From contig NZ_VUOC01000004.1 in NCBI RefSeq assembly GCF_008386695.1, positions 1,304,327-1,368,326 on the forward strand: 64,000 nt of DNA. Direction: 5' to 3'. This document shows positions 39,633 to 49,278 of this stretch, one piece after another. Numbering within the stretch: position 1 is the first letter of the stretch; each line of letters starts with the position of its first letter. The translations under genes and the position numbers were made by a program. The notes below the pieces were generated by a model. That model made no database searches. It was not told where the DNA came from and saw only the letters and a program-made list of their open reading frames with translations. The stretch is from Chitinophaga agrisoli (GTDB lineage Bacteria > Bacteroidota > Bacteroidia > Chitinophagales > Chitinophagaceae).

Positions 39633-41993
39633 TTATGTCTCCCCTGGTTTAAATTTTTCTTTAATGGTTTCGATTGCTTCGCCTATCTTATCAAGTATCC
39701 CGCCTGTTTTACTTATTTTTACAGCTGCATATTTAAAATGGGGTTGCTTACTCACGGCATCCCACTCCGTAATTGTCAATTCATTTGCTGCGCGTGGACG
39801 CTCTTCGTTATCCCAATAGCCATAATGGAAAGGTACAAACACAATCCCTGGTCCGATGCCCCCGATCTTTGCAGGTTCAACTATCTTTCCCCGCCGGGAT
39901 GCGACTTCTATCATATCGCCCTCTGCAATGTTATACTTTGCCGCGTCCTCTTCTGAAATTTGTACATATCCGTCAGGGGCAGCCTCATGCAGCTCTTTAG
40001 ACCGCCCTGTCTTTGTCCTGGTATGAAAATGATAAACGAGTCTACCCGTAGTTAACCATAGAGGATATTCCTCATCAGGGGCTTCGTGAGGTGGAATATA
40101 ATCTGATCCCTTCAGAAACGCTTTCCCGTTTGGATCTATAGCTTTATATTCTTCTTGTGTAACTGCAGCACCTGTATCTAAATCATGCCCATAAGTTTCG
40201 CAGTAATCAGCCGCGGTGTTGAATACACCGTCTGTATAAAGATGATGTGAACCCTCGGGGAACTTTTCATTGCAAGGCCACTGAATGCCCGATCCACCGG
40301 TAAGTTTCGAATAGCTCATTCCCGTATAATCGCAAGGTCTGCCCCTGGTACATTCCTTCCATGCTTCAAAAGCTTCTTCAGGCGTATTCCATTTTATCAG
40401 ATCAGCGCCATCTTTATCCTTAAAACCCATTCTACGGCTGTAATCAATAAAAATATCAAAGTCTGATCTCGCTTCTCCTGGTGGTTCAACTGCCTTGTGT
40501 GAAATGTGCACTGTTCTGTCTACATTGGTATAACAGCCTGTTTTTTCTCCCCATATTGCCGCAGGAAGCACAACATCTGCAAATTTCGTTGTTTCAGTCA
40601 TGAATGCATCCTGCGCCACTACAAACAAATCCTCCTTCTGCAAAATTTCCCGTATGCGTGACAGTTCCGGCATAGATACCGCAGGGTTTGTACCACTTAT
40701 CCAAAGCATCTTTATGGAACCAGCTTCGGCAAATCGCCAGATCTGCATTGCGTGTGTCGGAGGAGACCAATGAGGGATCTTATGCAATTCAACGTTCCAC
40801 AAACCGGCAAGTTGTTGTACATGCTCTTTATTACTCCAATTTCTAAATGCCGGTAAATCACCATCTGCTCCACATTCTCTCGTATTCTGTGCGGTTGGCT
40901 GTCCGTTCATTTGATAGATACCACAACCGTCACTTCCAATAAGTCCACGTACCAGGTGCAGATTGTTTATTTGAACGGCGGCTGCTGTTGCCTGCATTGA
41001 TTGATAGACTCCCTGCAAAACAGTAGAGACCAGCGATCTGGTTGTACCTAATATGCGGGCCGCTTCCCGCAATTTAGCTGCAGGCACACCGCTTAGTTTT
41101 TCCACTCTTTCAGGTGGCCATTCAGTAACAATTTTTTCCAACTCTTCAAAACCAACGGTATGTGCATCTATATATGCCCTGTTGATGTGCCCAGCCGTTA
41201 TGATCAAATGAAGCAACCCATTCATTACCGGGATATTCGTTCCAGGTTTGGGCGCTAAATGTACCGTTGCCTTTTGAGCAGTATATGTTTCCCTTGGGTC
41301 TATAACAACCACCTTCGGCGGGTTAGGGCCTGCAAGTCTGTCTAAAATCCGCATCCACAAGACTGTCTGTTGTGATGCTATATTATGGCCAAAATGCAGG
41401 ACACAGTCAGTTGTATCAATGTCTGAATAGGAACCAGGTTGACCATCAGATCCAAAAGACGCTTTCAATGCAGCAGCAGAAGTAGCTGTACAAAGCCTCG
41501 TATTTCCGTCCATGTGCGGAGTGCCCAAACCAGCCTTGCCAATCACACCCAGCGTATAATACTCCTCTAAAAAAAGTTGTCCTGAAGTGTAAAATCCAAT
41601 ACCAAGGCTTGTTTGCTTTTCTATAATCTCCTTTGATCTTTGTACGATGAGGTTCATTGCCTCGTCCCAGCCGGCCTCCCGCAATTTACCGTTTTCTCTT
41701 ATCAAAGGTTTCGTCAACCTGTCCTTACTGTTGTTAGCCACCCATCCATGCAAACCTTTTGGCCCCATTCTTCCAAAATTTACGATATCCTCTTTACGGC
41801 CGCGAACTCCTACTATCCGTCCATTCTTCACCCCAATATCTATCCCGCAGCCATTGGAGCATAAGACACAGGCAGATTGCACCCAATGGTCAGGTTCTTC
41901 ACTTGTACATTGGTCTACTCTCACTGGCCATTCACCTCTATAGGGGCTCCGTTCACCCCAAATATCGATGATGCTATCGCGGCTTGCCTGCAT
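39633..41993 (-). CDS. Molybdopterin oxidoreductase (formate dehydrogenase/nitrate reductase-like)
   Basis: A 786-residue enzyme of the DMSO-reductase superfamily. The N-terminal Fe-S domain has Cys42, Cys45 and Cys49 (CVLCSNGCG), but the fourth cysteine position reads Gly77 (RMGPKG instead of xLCxKG). The Mo ligand is Cys168 in NTRLCTAT, as in periplasmic or assimilatory nitrate reductases. Later blocks include VVVIDPRETYTAQKA, ISGTNPAVSMPEL and the cofactor-binding WLTTGRLVYHFHTRTKTGRS. No Tat signal is present, so it is cytoplasmic. It has no NAD-binding or C-terminal Fe-S domain. The small helical protein gene follows. The physiological substrate is unknown; nitrate is the best guess. Confidence 0.88.
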   Translation of the reverse strand: MQASRDSIIDIWGERSPYRGEWPVRVDQCTSEEPDHWVQSACVLCSNGCGIDIGVKNGRIVGVRGRKEDIVNFGRMGPKGLHGWVANNSKDRLTKPLIRENGKLREAGWDEAMNLIVQRSKEIIEKQTSLGIGFYTSGQLFLEEYYTLGVIGKAGLGTPHMDGNTRLCTATSAAALKASFGSDGQPGSYSDIDTTDCVLHFGHNIASQQTVLWMRILDRLAGPNPPKVVVIDPRETYTAQKATVHLAPKPGTNIPVMNGLLHLIITAGHINRAYIDAHTVGFEELEKIVTEWPPERVEKLSGVPAAKLREAARILGTTRSLVSTVLQGVYQSMQATAAAVQINNLHLVRGLIGSDGCGIYQMNGQPTAQNTRECGADGDLPAFRNWSNKEHVQQLAGLWNVELHKIPHWSPPTHAMQIWRFAEAGSIKMLWISGTNPAVSMPELSRIREILQKEDLFVVAQDAFMTETTKFADVVLPAAIWGEKTGCYTNVDRTVHISHKAVEPPGEARSDFDIFIDYSRRMGFKDKDGADLIKWNTPEEAFEAWKECTRGRPCDYTGMSYSKLTGGSGIQWPCNEKFPEGSHHLYTDGVFNTAADYCETYGHDLDTGAAVTQEEYKAIDPNGKAFLKGSDYIPPHEAPDEEYPLWLTTGRLVYHFHTRTKTGRSKELHEAAPDGYVQISEEDAAKYNIAEGDMIEVASRRGKIVEPAKIGGIGPGIVFVPFHYGYWDNEERPRAANELTITEWDAVSKQPHFKYAAVKISKTGGILDKIGEAIETIKEKFKPGET

Positions 41994-42305
41994 AAGCGTT
42001 CAATTTTATTTCTGTTACGGTGATCCCTAAGATATGTTGAGCGCGTAAAAAGATTTGCTGTCAATGCTCCGAAGAATTGGCGGTGGTAAGGTTGCCTCGC
42101 ATACTCCAACGACTTGCCGCAATAATCATGCTAACCAACAATCCCGGTTGCGGGTCTTGCAGGCTCAACTATTGTACAAATGGCATCAGATATTGAAGTA
42201 ATCACTTTATCTTTAAACCGGGCACTTCCGGGCGCCATTTATCTGCCGGAAGTTCTCCTTCATCTTATGAAAGCATGTATCTGTTGATGAATAAATGTAT
42301 AGCAA
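41994..42305. other. Intergenic region without clear features
   Basis: 312 bases between the molybdoenzyme gene and the hypothetical gene at 42306. A short inverted near-repeat around CCCGGTTGCGGG (42144-42155) is the only visible structure. I see no RNA gene, promoter match or coding frame that I can support. Confidence 0.5.
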
Positions 42306-42797
42306 GTGGACATCAGTAAGCTCACGTTTACAATAGACGATTTCGGTTATTTTATACCTGATGAACCTATCAGGCCCCCATTTTGGGAGAACGAAATGGA
42401 ATTATGGGTTGATTCCGAACATGGAGGACAACAGCAGCCGTCTGCTAACCAGTATCATGCGCTGTCTCAGTTCTTTCAGCTTGATCCCCATCAATTATTG
42501 CTGTTGCGTGAGCATCTTGCCCTTTATAAAGAGGAATTGAAAGCTGACCGGAGAATACTAAAGAAGAGCAAAAAATTCAATCTTACCGATATAACATTTA
42601 CGGTTATCCTCATCCCCCGACAGGACCGGTCTGCCAATCAATACGTAATAGTTTTGGCGGACACCAACTGGAAAATACGCCGTAGCCAATTCACCATTGA
42701 GCTGGAAGTATTGTTCACGAATAACCAATTCCAGGTTGTGCAGGAGATGACCGGCTTATGGGGCCGTTTAGAATGGGAGACCGATTTTAATGCGTAA
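42306..42797 (+). CDS. Hypothetical protein, GTG start
   Basis: A 163-residue protein. The likely start is GTG at 42306, giving MDISKLTFTIDDFGYFIPDE; the first ATG in frame is at 42395. The middle has a helical stretch HQLLLLREHLALYKEELK and the second half a beta pattern with WKIRRSQFTIELEVLF and LWGRLEWETDF. No characterised family is recognised; the arrangement resembles small immunity-like or DUF6985-type proteins, but this is weak. It converges on the LamG-GH127 gene with seven bases between the stops. Confidence 0.6.
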   Translation: MDISKLTFTIDDFGYFIPDEPIRPPFWENEMELWVDSEHGGQQQPSANQYHALSQFFQLDPHQLLLLREHLALYKEELKADRRILKKSKKFNLTDITFTVILIPRQDRSANQYVIVLADTNWKIRRSQFTIELEVLFTNNQFQVVQEMTGLWGRLEWETDFNA

Positions 42798-42804
42798 CGA
42801 TCAG

Positions 42805-45800
42805 CTATTTTAAGGTTACATCCAGGTAAACTGAGTAACGCCCGTATGTTTCATAAAAGGGTTTAAAGACCACATCGTCAATCTTGAACTCCAACTGCTC
42901 GGGGTCACCTTTAATAGATTTACCCAGGTCTTGCGCATCCAGGGTTATTTTACGCCATTCTTTTCTTGCTTCCGGCTCCTGGGCTGCCAGTAATACCGGT
43001 CCGTAAAACAGGCTGGCTATGTTCTGCTGATCCATAACCGGGTCCAGGTGAAACTGGAAAGGCATTTTCAGCGCTATAACATCGCCATCTTTCCATTTGC
43101 GGCTTATTTTCAAATAACTGCCCGGCTTAGCCTGCAGCTGCTGTTCTTTACCGTTGATCTTTACAAAGAAGCCTTTGGTTGCCCAGCCAGGTACCCGCAC
43201 ATTGATATCAAACTGCCCGCTCCCCTTAATAGTCAGCCGGGTGCTATCGTCCTTGGGGAAATTTGTTGTCTGTATCACCTGTACTTTACGCGCTGTCCAA
43301 TCCAGCGTAGAGGGGATGAATAGATTCACATACAGCGCCTGGTCATCCTTGCTTTTAAAGTAGATGGAATTCTGCAGTTTAGTACTACTTTCTATGGCGG
43401 TGCCGTTGCAACAGGTAAAACCTTTCATATCCGGGTTACCGAACTGTTTAACAGATCCTGGCCTGAGCGGTACGTGATAAGTATTGGCAGGAGTATTCTC
43501 TGCCACAGAGGCCAGGATATGATTGTACAACGCACGCTCGTAATAGTCCATATACGCCGCCTGCTGATTGAAGAGGAACAGGTCGCTGGTCAGTTTAAGC
43601 ATGTTGTAGGTAGCGCAGGTCTCGTTCTGTCCGCCGGAAGAGAAACCGTTCTCATACAATGTTCCCGGCTGACTGATAAAACATTCCGCATTGGCGGGAT
43701 TACGCGCACCGGCAACGCCGCCAATGCTGTACATGTAATCGTTGACCGCCTTGTACCAGAAATTATCCGCCACCTTGTAATACTCCGGCTTGTTGGAAAC
43801 ACGGTACATTTCGATACTGCCTATGATCTGGGGTATATGTTGATTGGCATGCAATCCACGGAAAATATCCACGTTTTTGGCCAGCCCGTTCGAATGTGCC
43901 GTATCGCCAAAGAACACCCTGATATTATCAAATAACTGTGCCGTTTTCAGGTAATCGGCATTACCGGTAAGCCGGTACAGACGGGCCATAACCTCGTTCA
44001 TCCCTCCAAACTCACCGGCAATATAGGTATTCCACATCCTGATAAGCGTGTCCGTGGGCACCTTGCTCAGGCGGGCATACACCCACTCCCCCATGCCACT
44101 GGCTATTGCAAGCGCTTTTTTATTACCGCTCACTTCATATACATCCATCAGGCCGGCCAGGATCTTATGCAGGGTATAGTAGGGCGCCCAGATCTGGGTC
44201 TTCTGTCCTCCGTATTTGGCTCCTTTTTCTAACATGATAAACTGGTCCGGGGGATAAGCGCTGATGAATCCTTTGCCCCAGTTCCAATAATCCGTGCGGA
44301 TGCCTGTTTCACTAAGATCTGAGTCATAATCTGATTTTCCGGGACCGGTGGGCACCGCCGCCGGGTCAGACACAAACGTGCCGCCTGCTTCTTTGGCATT
44401 TCCGGATAGTTGTGATAAGTCGTACAGGGTATTTACCACATACTCCATTTTCCCGGAGAAATTAGCCTGGAGCGCTTTGTCGTACCCTGTGCTGGCGTAT
44501 GCCTGTGCGATGGCGGTCAGGTAGTGACCGGTGGCATGCCCTCTTAATTTGGTGTCCCGGCTGTCCCACACACCCAACGGCTTTGCGCCTGCTGGTTGTT
44601 GCTGGCCAAAGGCGTCGCGGAACATATAAAGAAAGGAGTTGGGATCGGTTGTAGCTAATGTATTTATGAACTTATCGCGGTTCTCCACAAATTTTGTTTC
44701 GTGGCCAAACGCATCGGTATTTAGGGTTACCTGGCTCAGATCAAAGGTCTCCAGCTTTAATGCGGGCGTGGTTGTTTTTTTTGCCGCTTTTATGGTGACC
44801 AATGCTTTGGGGTGAAAATCTGTTCCTGCCACATGCCCCGTAATCGTATAACGCCCGGGTTTAAGCACGGCGGTATTGTCAATGGCGGCAGGCCACACCA
44901 CCCGTACTTTAGGGCCTTTTATACCATCCCTGTAAGTTCCGGAGACATAACCCGGCAACCGTGGTAAATTGCCTGTTTCCGTTTCCACTTCCACATCTGA
45001 CACCCCGGTTAAATAAGTATTGTACAGTTGCGCTGTGGTGGGAGAAAAATGGGGCAGATCATCCTCTTTTTTACCCGTGGTATTTACTGAGCCTTCATTG
45101 ACGCCTCTTTGGGCATGCCGGTAAATTCCCGCCACCTGTCTGCTACTCAGCGGAACGCGGTAAATGCGGAAGTCATGGATCATGCCATTGAGATAGGGAT
45201 CTCCGGGCAACAGGGATCTTCCTATATAGAGCAATTGTTCTCCCGGCTGCTGACCAAATACAGCTGTTAACTCCGCCGGAAGATCCTTCGCTTCCCCCAC
45301 GGGTTTACTATCCACATAGGTAATCATGGATCTTGAAGGAACGTCTATTACTATGGCCAGATGCACCCATTTATTGATGGCTATAGCCGGCGAGACTGCG
45401 CCTTTCTCATTGGCTGCTCCTGCGGTTATTAATGCCTCGAAGCCTTTTTCCTGCGCATTTTCGCCAACAGGGGCCGCAAAAAAATGTTTGCCGGCATCCT
45501 TTCCAAAATCAAAAAATCGCTGGCCAGGTTGGTCTGAGCGCAGGTAGATCCATCCTGATATACTGAGTGATTCCAGGTCCGTTAACGTTTCTCCCGGAAT
45601 TGTAACAAAAGCACTATTATCCCCCGGGAGTGACAAAACTTTTCCAAACCGGTTGTCGTTGACAAATTTGGCTTCGGCGCCCTGCAGTCTGGCATGCAGA
45701 TTATTGCGGGACCAGTCTTTGGCGTCTCCATTAAACAGGTACCGGGCAATCATTCCTGTTTCGCCGATCCCGTCCAGGATCTGGTCTCCATTTTGTGCCT

Positions 45801-45876
45801 GGGCAATGTTAATATCCTGCGCGAGAAAAGCAATAAGCAGGATAAACCGGAAGAATACGTTGTAGGACCAATTCAT
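42805..45876 (-). CDS. LamG-GH127-type beta-L-arabinofuranosidase
   Basis: A 1023-residue exported protein with three parts. Residues 1-27 are a signal peptide, residues 45-270 a LamG/concanavalin-like domain ending near IHDFRIYRVPLSSRQVAGIY, and residues about 300-375 an Ig-like domain with KPGRYTITGHVAGTDF. The C-terminal 630 residues form the GH127 catalytic domain. Family motifs are GHATGHYLTAIAQAY, YTLHKILAGLMDVYE, GGMNEVMARLY, the ETCATYNMLK block (about residue 752), and the paired cysteines in FTCCNGT (about residue 821), which bind zinc with the first cysteine as nucleophile in known members. It would release L-arabinofuranose from plant glycans. No SusCD pair is adjacent. Confidence 0.9.
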   Translation of the reverse strand: MNWSYNVFFRFILLIAFLAQDINIAQAQNGDQILDGIGETGMIARYLFNGDAKDWSRNNLHARLQGAEAKFVNDNRFGKVLSLPGDNSAFVTIPGETLTDLESLSISGWIYLRSDQPGQRFFDFGKDAGKHFFAAPVGENAQEKGFEALITAGAANEKGAVSPAIAINKWVHLAIVIDVPSRSMITYVDSKPVGEAKDLPAELTAVFGQQPGEQLLYIGRSLLPGDPYLNGMIHDFRIYRVPLSSRQVAGIYRHAQRGVNEGSVNTTGKKEDDLPHFSPTTAQLYNTYLTGVSDVEVETETGNLPRLPGYVSGTYRDGIKGPKVRVVWPAAIDNTAVLKPGRYTITGHVAGTDFHPKALVTIKAAKKTTTPALKLETFDLSQVTLNTDAFGHETKFVENRDKFINTLATTDPNSFLYMFRDAFGQQQPAGAKPLGVWDSRDTKLRGHATGHYLTAIAQAYASTGYDKALQANFSGKMEYVVNTLYDLSQLSGNAKEAGGTFVSDPAAVPTGPGKSDYDSDLSETGIRTDYWNWGKGFISAYPPDQFIMLEKGAKYGGQKTQIWAPYYTLHKILAGLMDVYEVSGNKKALAIASGMGEWVYARLSKVPTDTLIRMWNTYIAGEFGGMNEVMARLYRLTGNADYLKTAQLFDNIRVFFGDTAHSNGLAKNVDIFRGLHANQHIPQIIGSIEMYRVSNKPEYYKVADNFWYKAVNDYMYSIGGVAGARNPANAECFISQPGTLYENGFSSGGQNETCATYNMLKLTSDLFLFNQQAAYMDYYERALYNHILASVAENTPANTYHVPLRPGSVKQFGNPDMKGFTCCNGTAIESSTKLQNSIYFKSKDDQALYVNLFIPSTLDWTARKVQVIQTTNFPKDDSTRLTIKGSGQFDINVRVPGWATKGFFVKINGKEQQLQAKPGSYLKISRKWKDGDVIALKMPFQFHLDPVMDQQNIASLFYGPVLLAAQEPEARKEWRKITLDAQDLGKSIKGDPEQLEFKIDDVVFKPFYETYGRYSVYLDVTLK

Positions 45877-45958
45877 TTTATAAAACTATGGAGGATCCAT
45901 GTTTTTCTATAGGTCGATTTTAGCCAATCATTAAACGATATTAACAGGTGTTTTAGCT

Positions 45959-46654
45959 TCAGTTATTGCCGTAGATCTTTGGCCCAATTAAGATATCCGT
46001 TAATTTATCGGGCGCTTCTCTCATTATATTGTGGGCGCAATGAACGGTTTCGACATGCCAATCTTCCGCAGCTTTCAGATTTTCGTATTGTCTTTTAAAA
46101 GGCGTTTGTTCCCATCCACTCAGATAGATAAATGTCCGGTTACGGACCCGCAGGTAATCTCCGGTCAATTGCAAATTTTGCATAAACGTAGCCAATGGAT
46201 GGGGCCTTCTCCTGGTCTCTGCCCCTGGTGGAACGGCGACTGTAAAACCGTCTGCGCCTGCGCCACTCGCAAAAACATGCCTATATGCCTCTGAGGTAAG
46301 CCGCCAGCAGGAGTCGCCATCTTCCGGAACATATGCATCAATATAAACAAGGGAATATATTCTTTCGGGGATCTTGTCTGCAACGCCGGTCATCACCATG
46401 CCGGCATAACTGTGACCACACAAGATCACGTTGGCAATATTTGCATTTAATATAAAGTCAACTACATATTGAATATGTGTATCCAGGTTGATGATCCCGT
46501 TTTGTACAGCAGGTGCCGGTTCCAGGCCCGGTAAAGTTATTGCAATACATTTCTTTCCCAGCTTCCCTAATCTTTCCGTTATTGGATCAAACGCCCATCC
46601 GCCATGCCATCCTCCGGGAATGAAGATGTATGTCTTTTCAATTTCTGTCAGCAT
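45959..46654 (-). CDS. Alpha/beta hydrolase, methylesterase-like
   Basis: A 231-residue cytoplasmic enzyme starting MLTEIEKTYIFIPGGWHGGW, with the oxyanion HGGW near residue 19. The nucleophile elbow is GHSYAG near residue 81, and a conserved YIDAYVPEDG block follows. The acid is likely in the SGWEQTPF segment and the histidine in VHCAHNIM near the C-terminus. This pattern is shared with plant-type methyl ester hydrolases and bacterial relatives of salicylate esterase. It sits alone upstream of the second FtsX permease on the opposite strand. Confidence 0.87.
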   Translation of the reverse strand: MLTEIEKTYIFIPGGWHGGWAFDPITERLGKLGKKCIAITLPGLEPAPAVQNGIINLDTHIQYVVDFILNANIANVILCGHSYAGMVMTGVADKIPERIYSLVYIDAYVPEDGDSCWRLTSEAYRHVFASGAGADGFTVAVPPGAETRRRPHPLATFMQNLQLTGDYLRVRNRTFIYLSGWEQTPFKRQYENLKAAEDWHVETVHCAHNIMREAPDKLTDILIGPKIYGNN

Positions 46655-46866
46655 CCGTATATTTTTTCTATCAGTAATCCGTCTAACTCCACAATTTAAG
46701 AAAATACGGTTGTATAGCTATTTCCGGACGGGTGTCCGGAAATGGACATGATAACGCCAAAAGCGGACATCTTCACCCAGTCGCCTGTATAATAAGCAAT
46801 TAAAAATGAACACTTTACTATTATTGTATTGTTTTTGTGACAATCCCCGTAACAATCCCTTCCCGT

Positions 46867-49269
46867 ATGCTGAAAAACTATCTCAAAACTGCTTTCCGGA
46901 GCTTGTGGCGTAACAAGCGCTATGCCTTTCTGAACATCACCGGCCTTAGTCTGGGCATCACCGTGTGCCTGGTGATCTATGTTATCATTCAGTACGAGCA
47001 AGGTTTCGATATGTTCCATACGAAGAAAGACCGGATCTACAGGGTGCTTACGGTATCGCCGGGAGAAAATGGTAAGACCAACTACTCACAGGCCATCCCT
47101 TTCCCGGTACCCACCACGTTGCCAAATGATTTCCCCGAATTTGAGCAGGTAGCCGGCATTATACAAACGGGTAAGCGCCTGGTAACACTGGAGGACGGCC
47201 ACGGCAATATTCAAAAGAAATTCAAACCACTGGTATATTTCCTGCCACCCTCATTCTTTAACATATTTGATTACAAATGGCTGGCAGGCAATAAAGCCAC
47301 CGCGCTCAATGATCCCAATTCCACGGTGCTGGCCCGCTCCACCGCAGAAAAGTATTTTGGAGACTGGCACAAGGCTATAGGGCAGGTCATCAAACTTGAT
47401 CAGCACTTTGACCTGACAGTAACCGGCATACTGGATGATCCGCCTAAGAACACAGAGTTCCAGTTTGAGATGGTAGCCACTTATGCCTTGCTAAAAATAA
47501 ACGAGATAAAGGACTGGGTAACGATAGACGATGTTCATAATTGTTATGTGCTGGTGCGCCCGGGGCAGGATATAGCGAAGATCAACAGACGGTTGATCGC
47601 TTTCTCCCAAAAATATAAAGATCCCAAGAACAAGGCTACGCATATGCTGCAGCCTTTAGCGGGCGTACATTCTGATAAACGTACGGCGAACTTCATTGGC
47701 CGGGTGGTACCACCGGAACGGATAAGCATGCTGTGGATGATCGCTGGATTTATCCTGCTTATTGCCTGTGTGAACTTTATCAACCTGGCCACCGCCCAGG
47801 CGGTGAACCGCGCGCGGGAGATCGGAGTGCGCAAGGTATTAGGGAGTAACCGCTGGCAGCTTAAAATACAATTCCTGTCTGAAACTGCCATGCTGGTGTT
47901 AACTTCCCTCCTGCTGGCCGTATTGCTGGCCCTGTGCGGGCTTCCCTTCATAAGCAGGGTAATGGACCTGCCGCTGGGCCCAGGCATGCTGGCTACCTAT
48001 GATGTATACGCGATACTGCTGCTCATCTTCCTGACCGTTACCTTACTGGCAGGGTTCTACCCTTCTATCGTTGTGTCTGCATTCAATCCCATCAATGCGT
48101 TGAAAAGTAAGATAGCGGCCAGCAAAAGGAATGGCGGCATTTCCCTGCGGCGTAGCCTGGTGGTTATCCAGTTCGTTATTGCACAGGCACTGATCATTGG
48201 TACGCTCATCATCCTGCAGCAAATGAATTATTTTAACAAACAATCTATGGGTTTTACGCGGGATGCTATTGTAAATGTACCTTTCCGTAATGACAGCGCG
48301 GGCAATGCAAAGATCCCGTATCTCCGGGACCAGCTGCAACATATTAAAGGCATCCAGGAGGTGAGTTTTTCCGCGGAGGCGCCTTCCAACGATGGTAACT
48401 GGTGGACGGGTTTTAAATTCGATCATCAGACGGAGGATGTTAATTTTGCCGCCGTCACACGCTGGGTGGATTATAATTTCCTCAACACTTACGATATCAG
48501 ACTTGTAGCAGGCCGTAACCTTACCCGCACAGATTCCGTGCGTGAATTCCTGGTGAATGAAACCCTGGTGCAAAAATTAGGTTTGAAACCAGCGGATGTG
48601 CTCAATAAAGATATGGATGTATGGGACGGGCGGATCAAAGGCCCGATTGTAGGGGTAGTTAAGGACTTTGCGGCCGGTACGCTGAAAGAGGCGGTGGCGC
48701 CTGTATTTATGAGCAATATAAAACGGCGTTTTGGCAGCGTGGGAGTAAGGCTGGCAGCCGGCGCCGATGCAAAAGCTTCCCTAAAAGCGATTGAAAAACT
48801 CTGGAGCGACAACTTTCCCGAACAGATCTTCGAATACCAGTTCCTGGACGAGCGTATAGCAGCCTATTATAAGGAGGAACGCCAGCTGGCGCATTTGTAC
48901 GAGATCTTTGCAGGCATAGCCATCTTCCTTAGCTGCCTGGGCCTGTACGGTCTGGCATCGTTCATGGCGGTACAGCGTGTAAAGGAAGTAGGCGTGCGCA
49001 AAGTGCTGGGGGCAACGCCGGCGCATATCGTATATCTTTTTTCGAAGGAGTTTATCCTGCTGATAGGTATCGCTTTTATAATAGCCACTCCGCTGGTATG
49101 GTATTTCATGCACAACTGGCTCAATAATTTCGTGAACCGGGTAGATATTAACTGGGGCGTGTTCGTAGCCGGCGGTATGGCAGCGGTGGTGATAGCGCTG
49201 ATCACCGTTAGCTCGCAGGCTATCCGGGCGGCTATGATGAACCCTGTAAATAGTTTGAAAGCAGATTGA
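46867..49269 (+). CDS. FtsX/MacB-type ABC transporter permease (second copy)
   Basis: An 800-residue inner-membrane protein starting MLKNYLKTAFRSLWRNKRYA at 46867; the frame is open from 46837. It has the same plan as the permease at 16395: N-terminal helix, MacB-like periplasmic domain, three membrane helices around IAGFILLIACVNFINLATAQ, a second periplasmic domain and three C-terminal helices ending in NSLKAD. The two FtsX signatures are NRAREIGVRKVLGSN and VKEVGVRKVLGATP. No ATPase gene is adjacent. The gene faces the convergent HPP-like membrane protein at 49279. Confidence 0.9.
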   Translation: MLKNYLKTAFRSLWRNKRYAFLNITGLSLGITVCLVIYVIIQYEQGFDMFHTKKDRIYRVLTVSPGENGKTNYSQAIPFPVPTTLPNDFPEFEQVAGIIQTGKRLVTLEDGHGNIQKKFKPLVYFLPPSFFNIFDYKWLAGNKATALNDPNSTVLARSTAEKYFGDWHKAIGQVIKLDQHFDLTVTGILDDPPKNTEFQFEMVATYALLKINEIKDWVTIDDVHNCYVLVRPGQDIAKINRRLIAFSQKYKDPKNKATHMLQPLAGVHSDKRTANFIGRVVPPERISMLWMIAGFILLIACVNFINLATAQAVNRAREIGVRKVLGSNRWQLKIQFLSETAMLVLTSLLLAVLLALCGLPFISRVMDLPLGPGMLATYDVYAILLLIFLTVTLLAGFYPSIVVSAFNPINALKSKIAASKRNGGISLRRSLVVIQFVIAQALIIGTLIILQQMNYFNKQSMGFTRDAIVNVPFRNDSAGNAKIPYLRDQLQHIKGIQEVSFSAEAPSNDGNWWTGFKFDHQTEDVNFAAVTRWVDYNFLNTYDIRLVAGRNLTRTDSVREFLVNETLVQKLGLKPADVLNKDMDVWDGRIKGPIVGVVKDFAAGTLKEAVAPVFMSNIKRRFGSVGVRLAAGADAKASLKAIEKLWSDNFPEQIFEYQFLDERIAAYYKEERQLAHLYEIFAGIAIFLSCLGLYGLASFMAVQRVKEVGVRKVLGATPAHIVYLFSKEFILLIGIAFIIATPLVWYFMHNWLNNFVNRVDINWGVFVAGGMAAVVIALITVSSQAIRAAMMNPVNSLKAD

Positions 49270-49278
49270 TAAATACCA

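Noticed and set aside
41921-42109. A 62-residue minus-strand frame upstream of the molybdoenzyme
   Set aside because: It overlaps the start of that gene in another frame and has no motif.
36107-42300. An integrated element with a duplicated tRNA 3' end
   Set aside because: I looked for a second copy of TTCGAGTCCCAGCGGGATCA in the stretch and found none, and no integrase gene is present, so no attachment sites are called.
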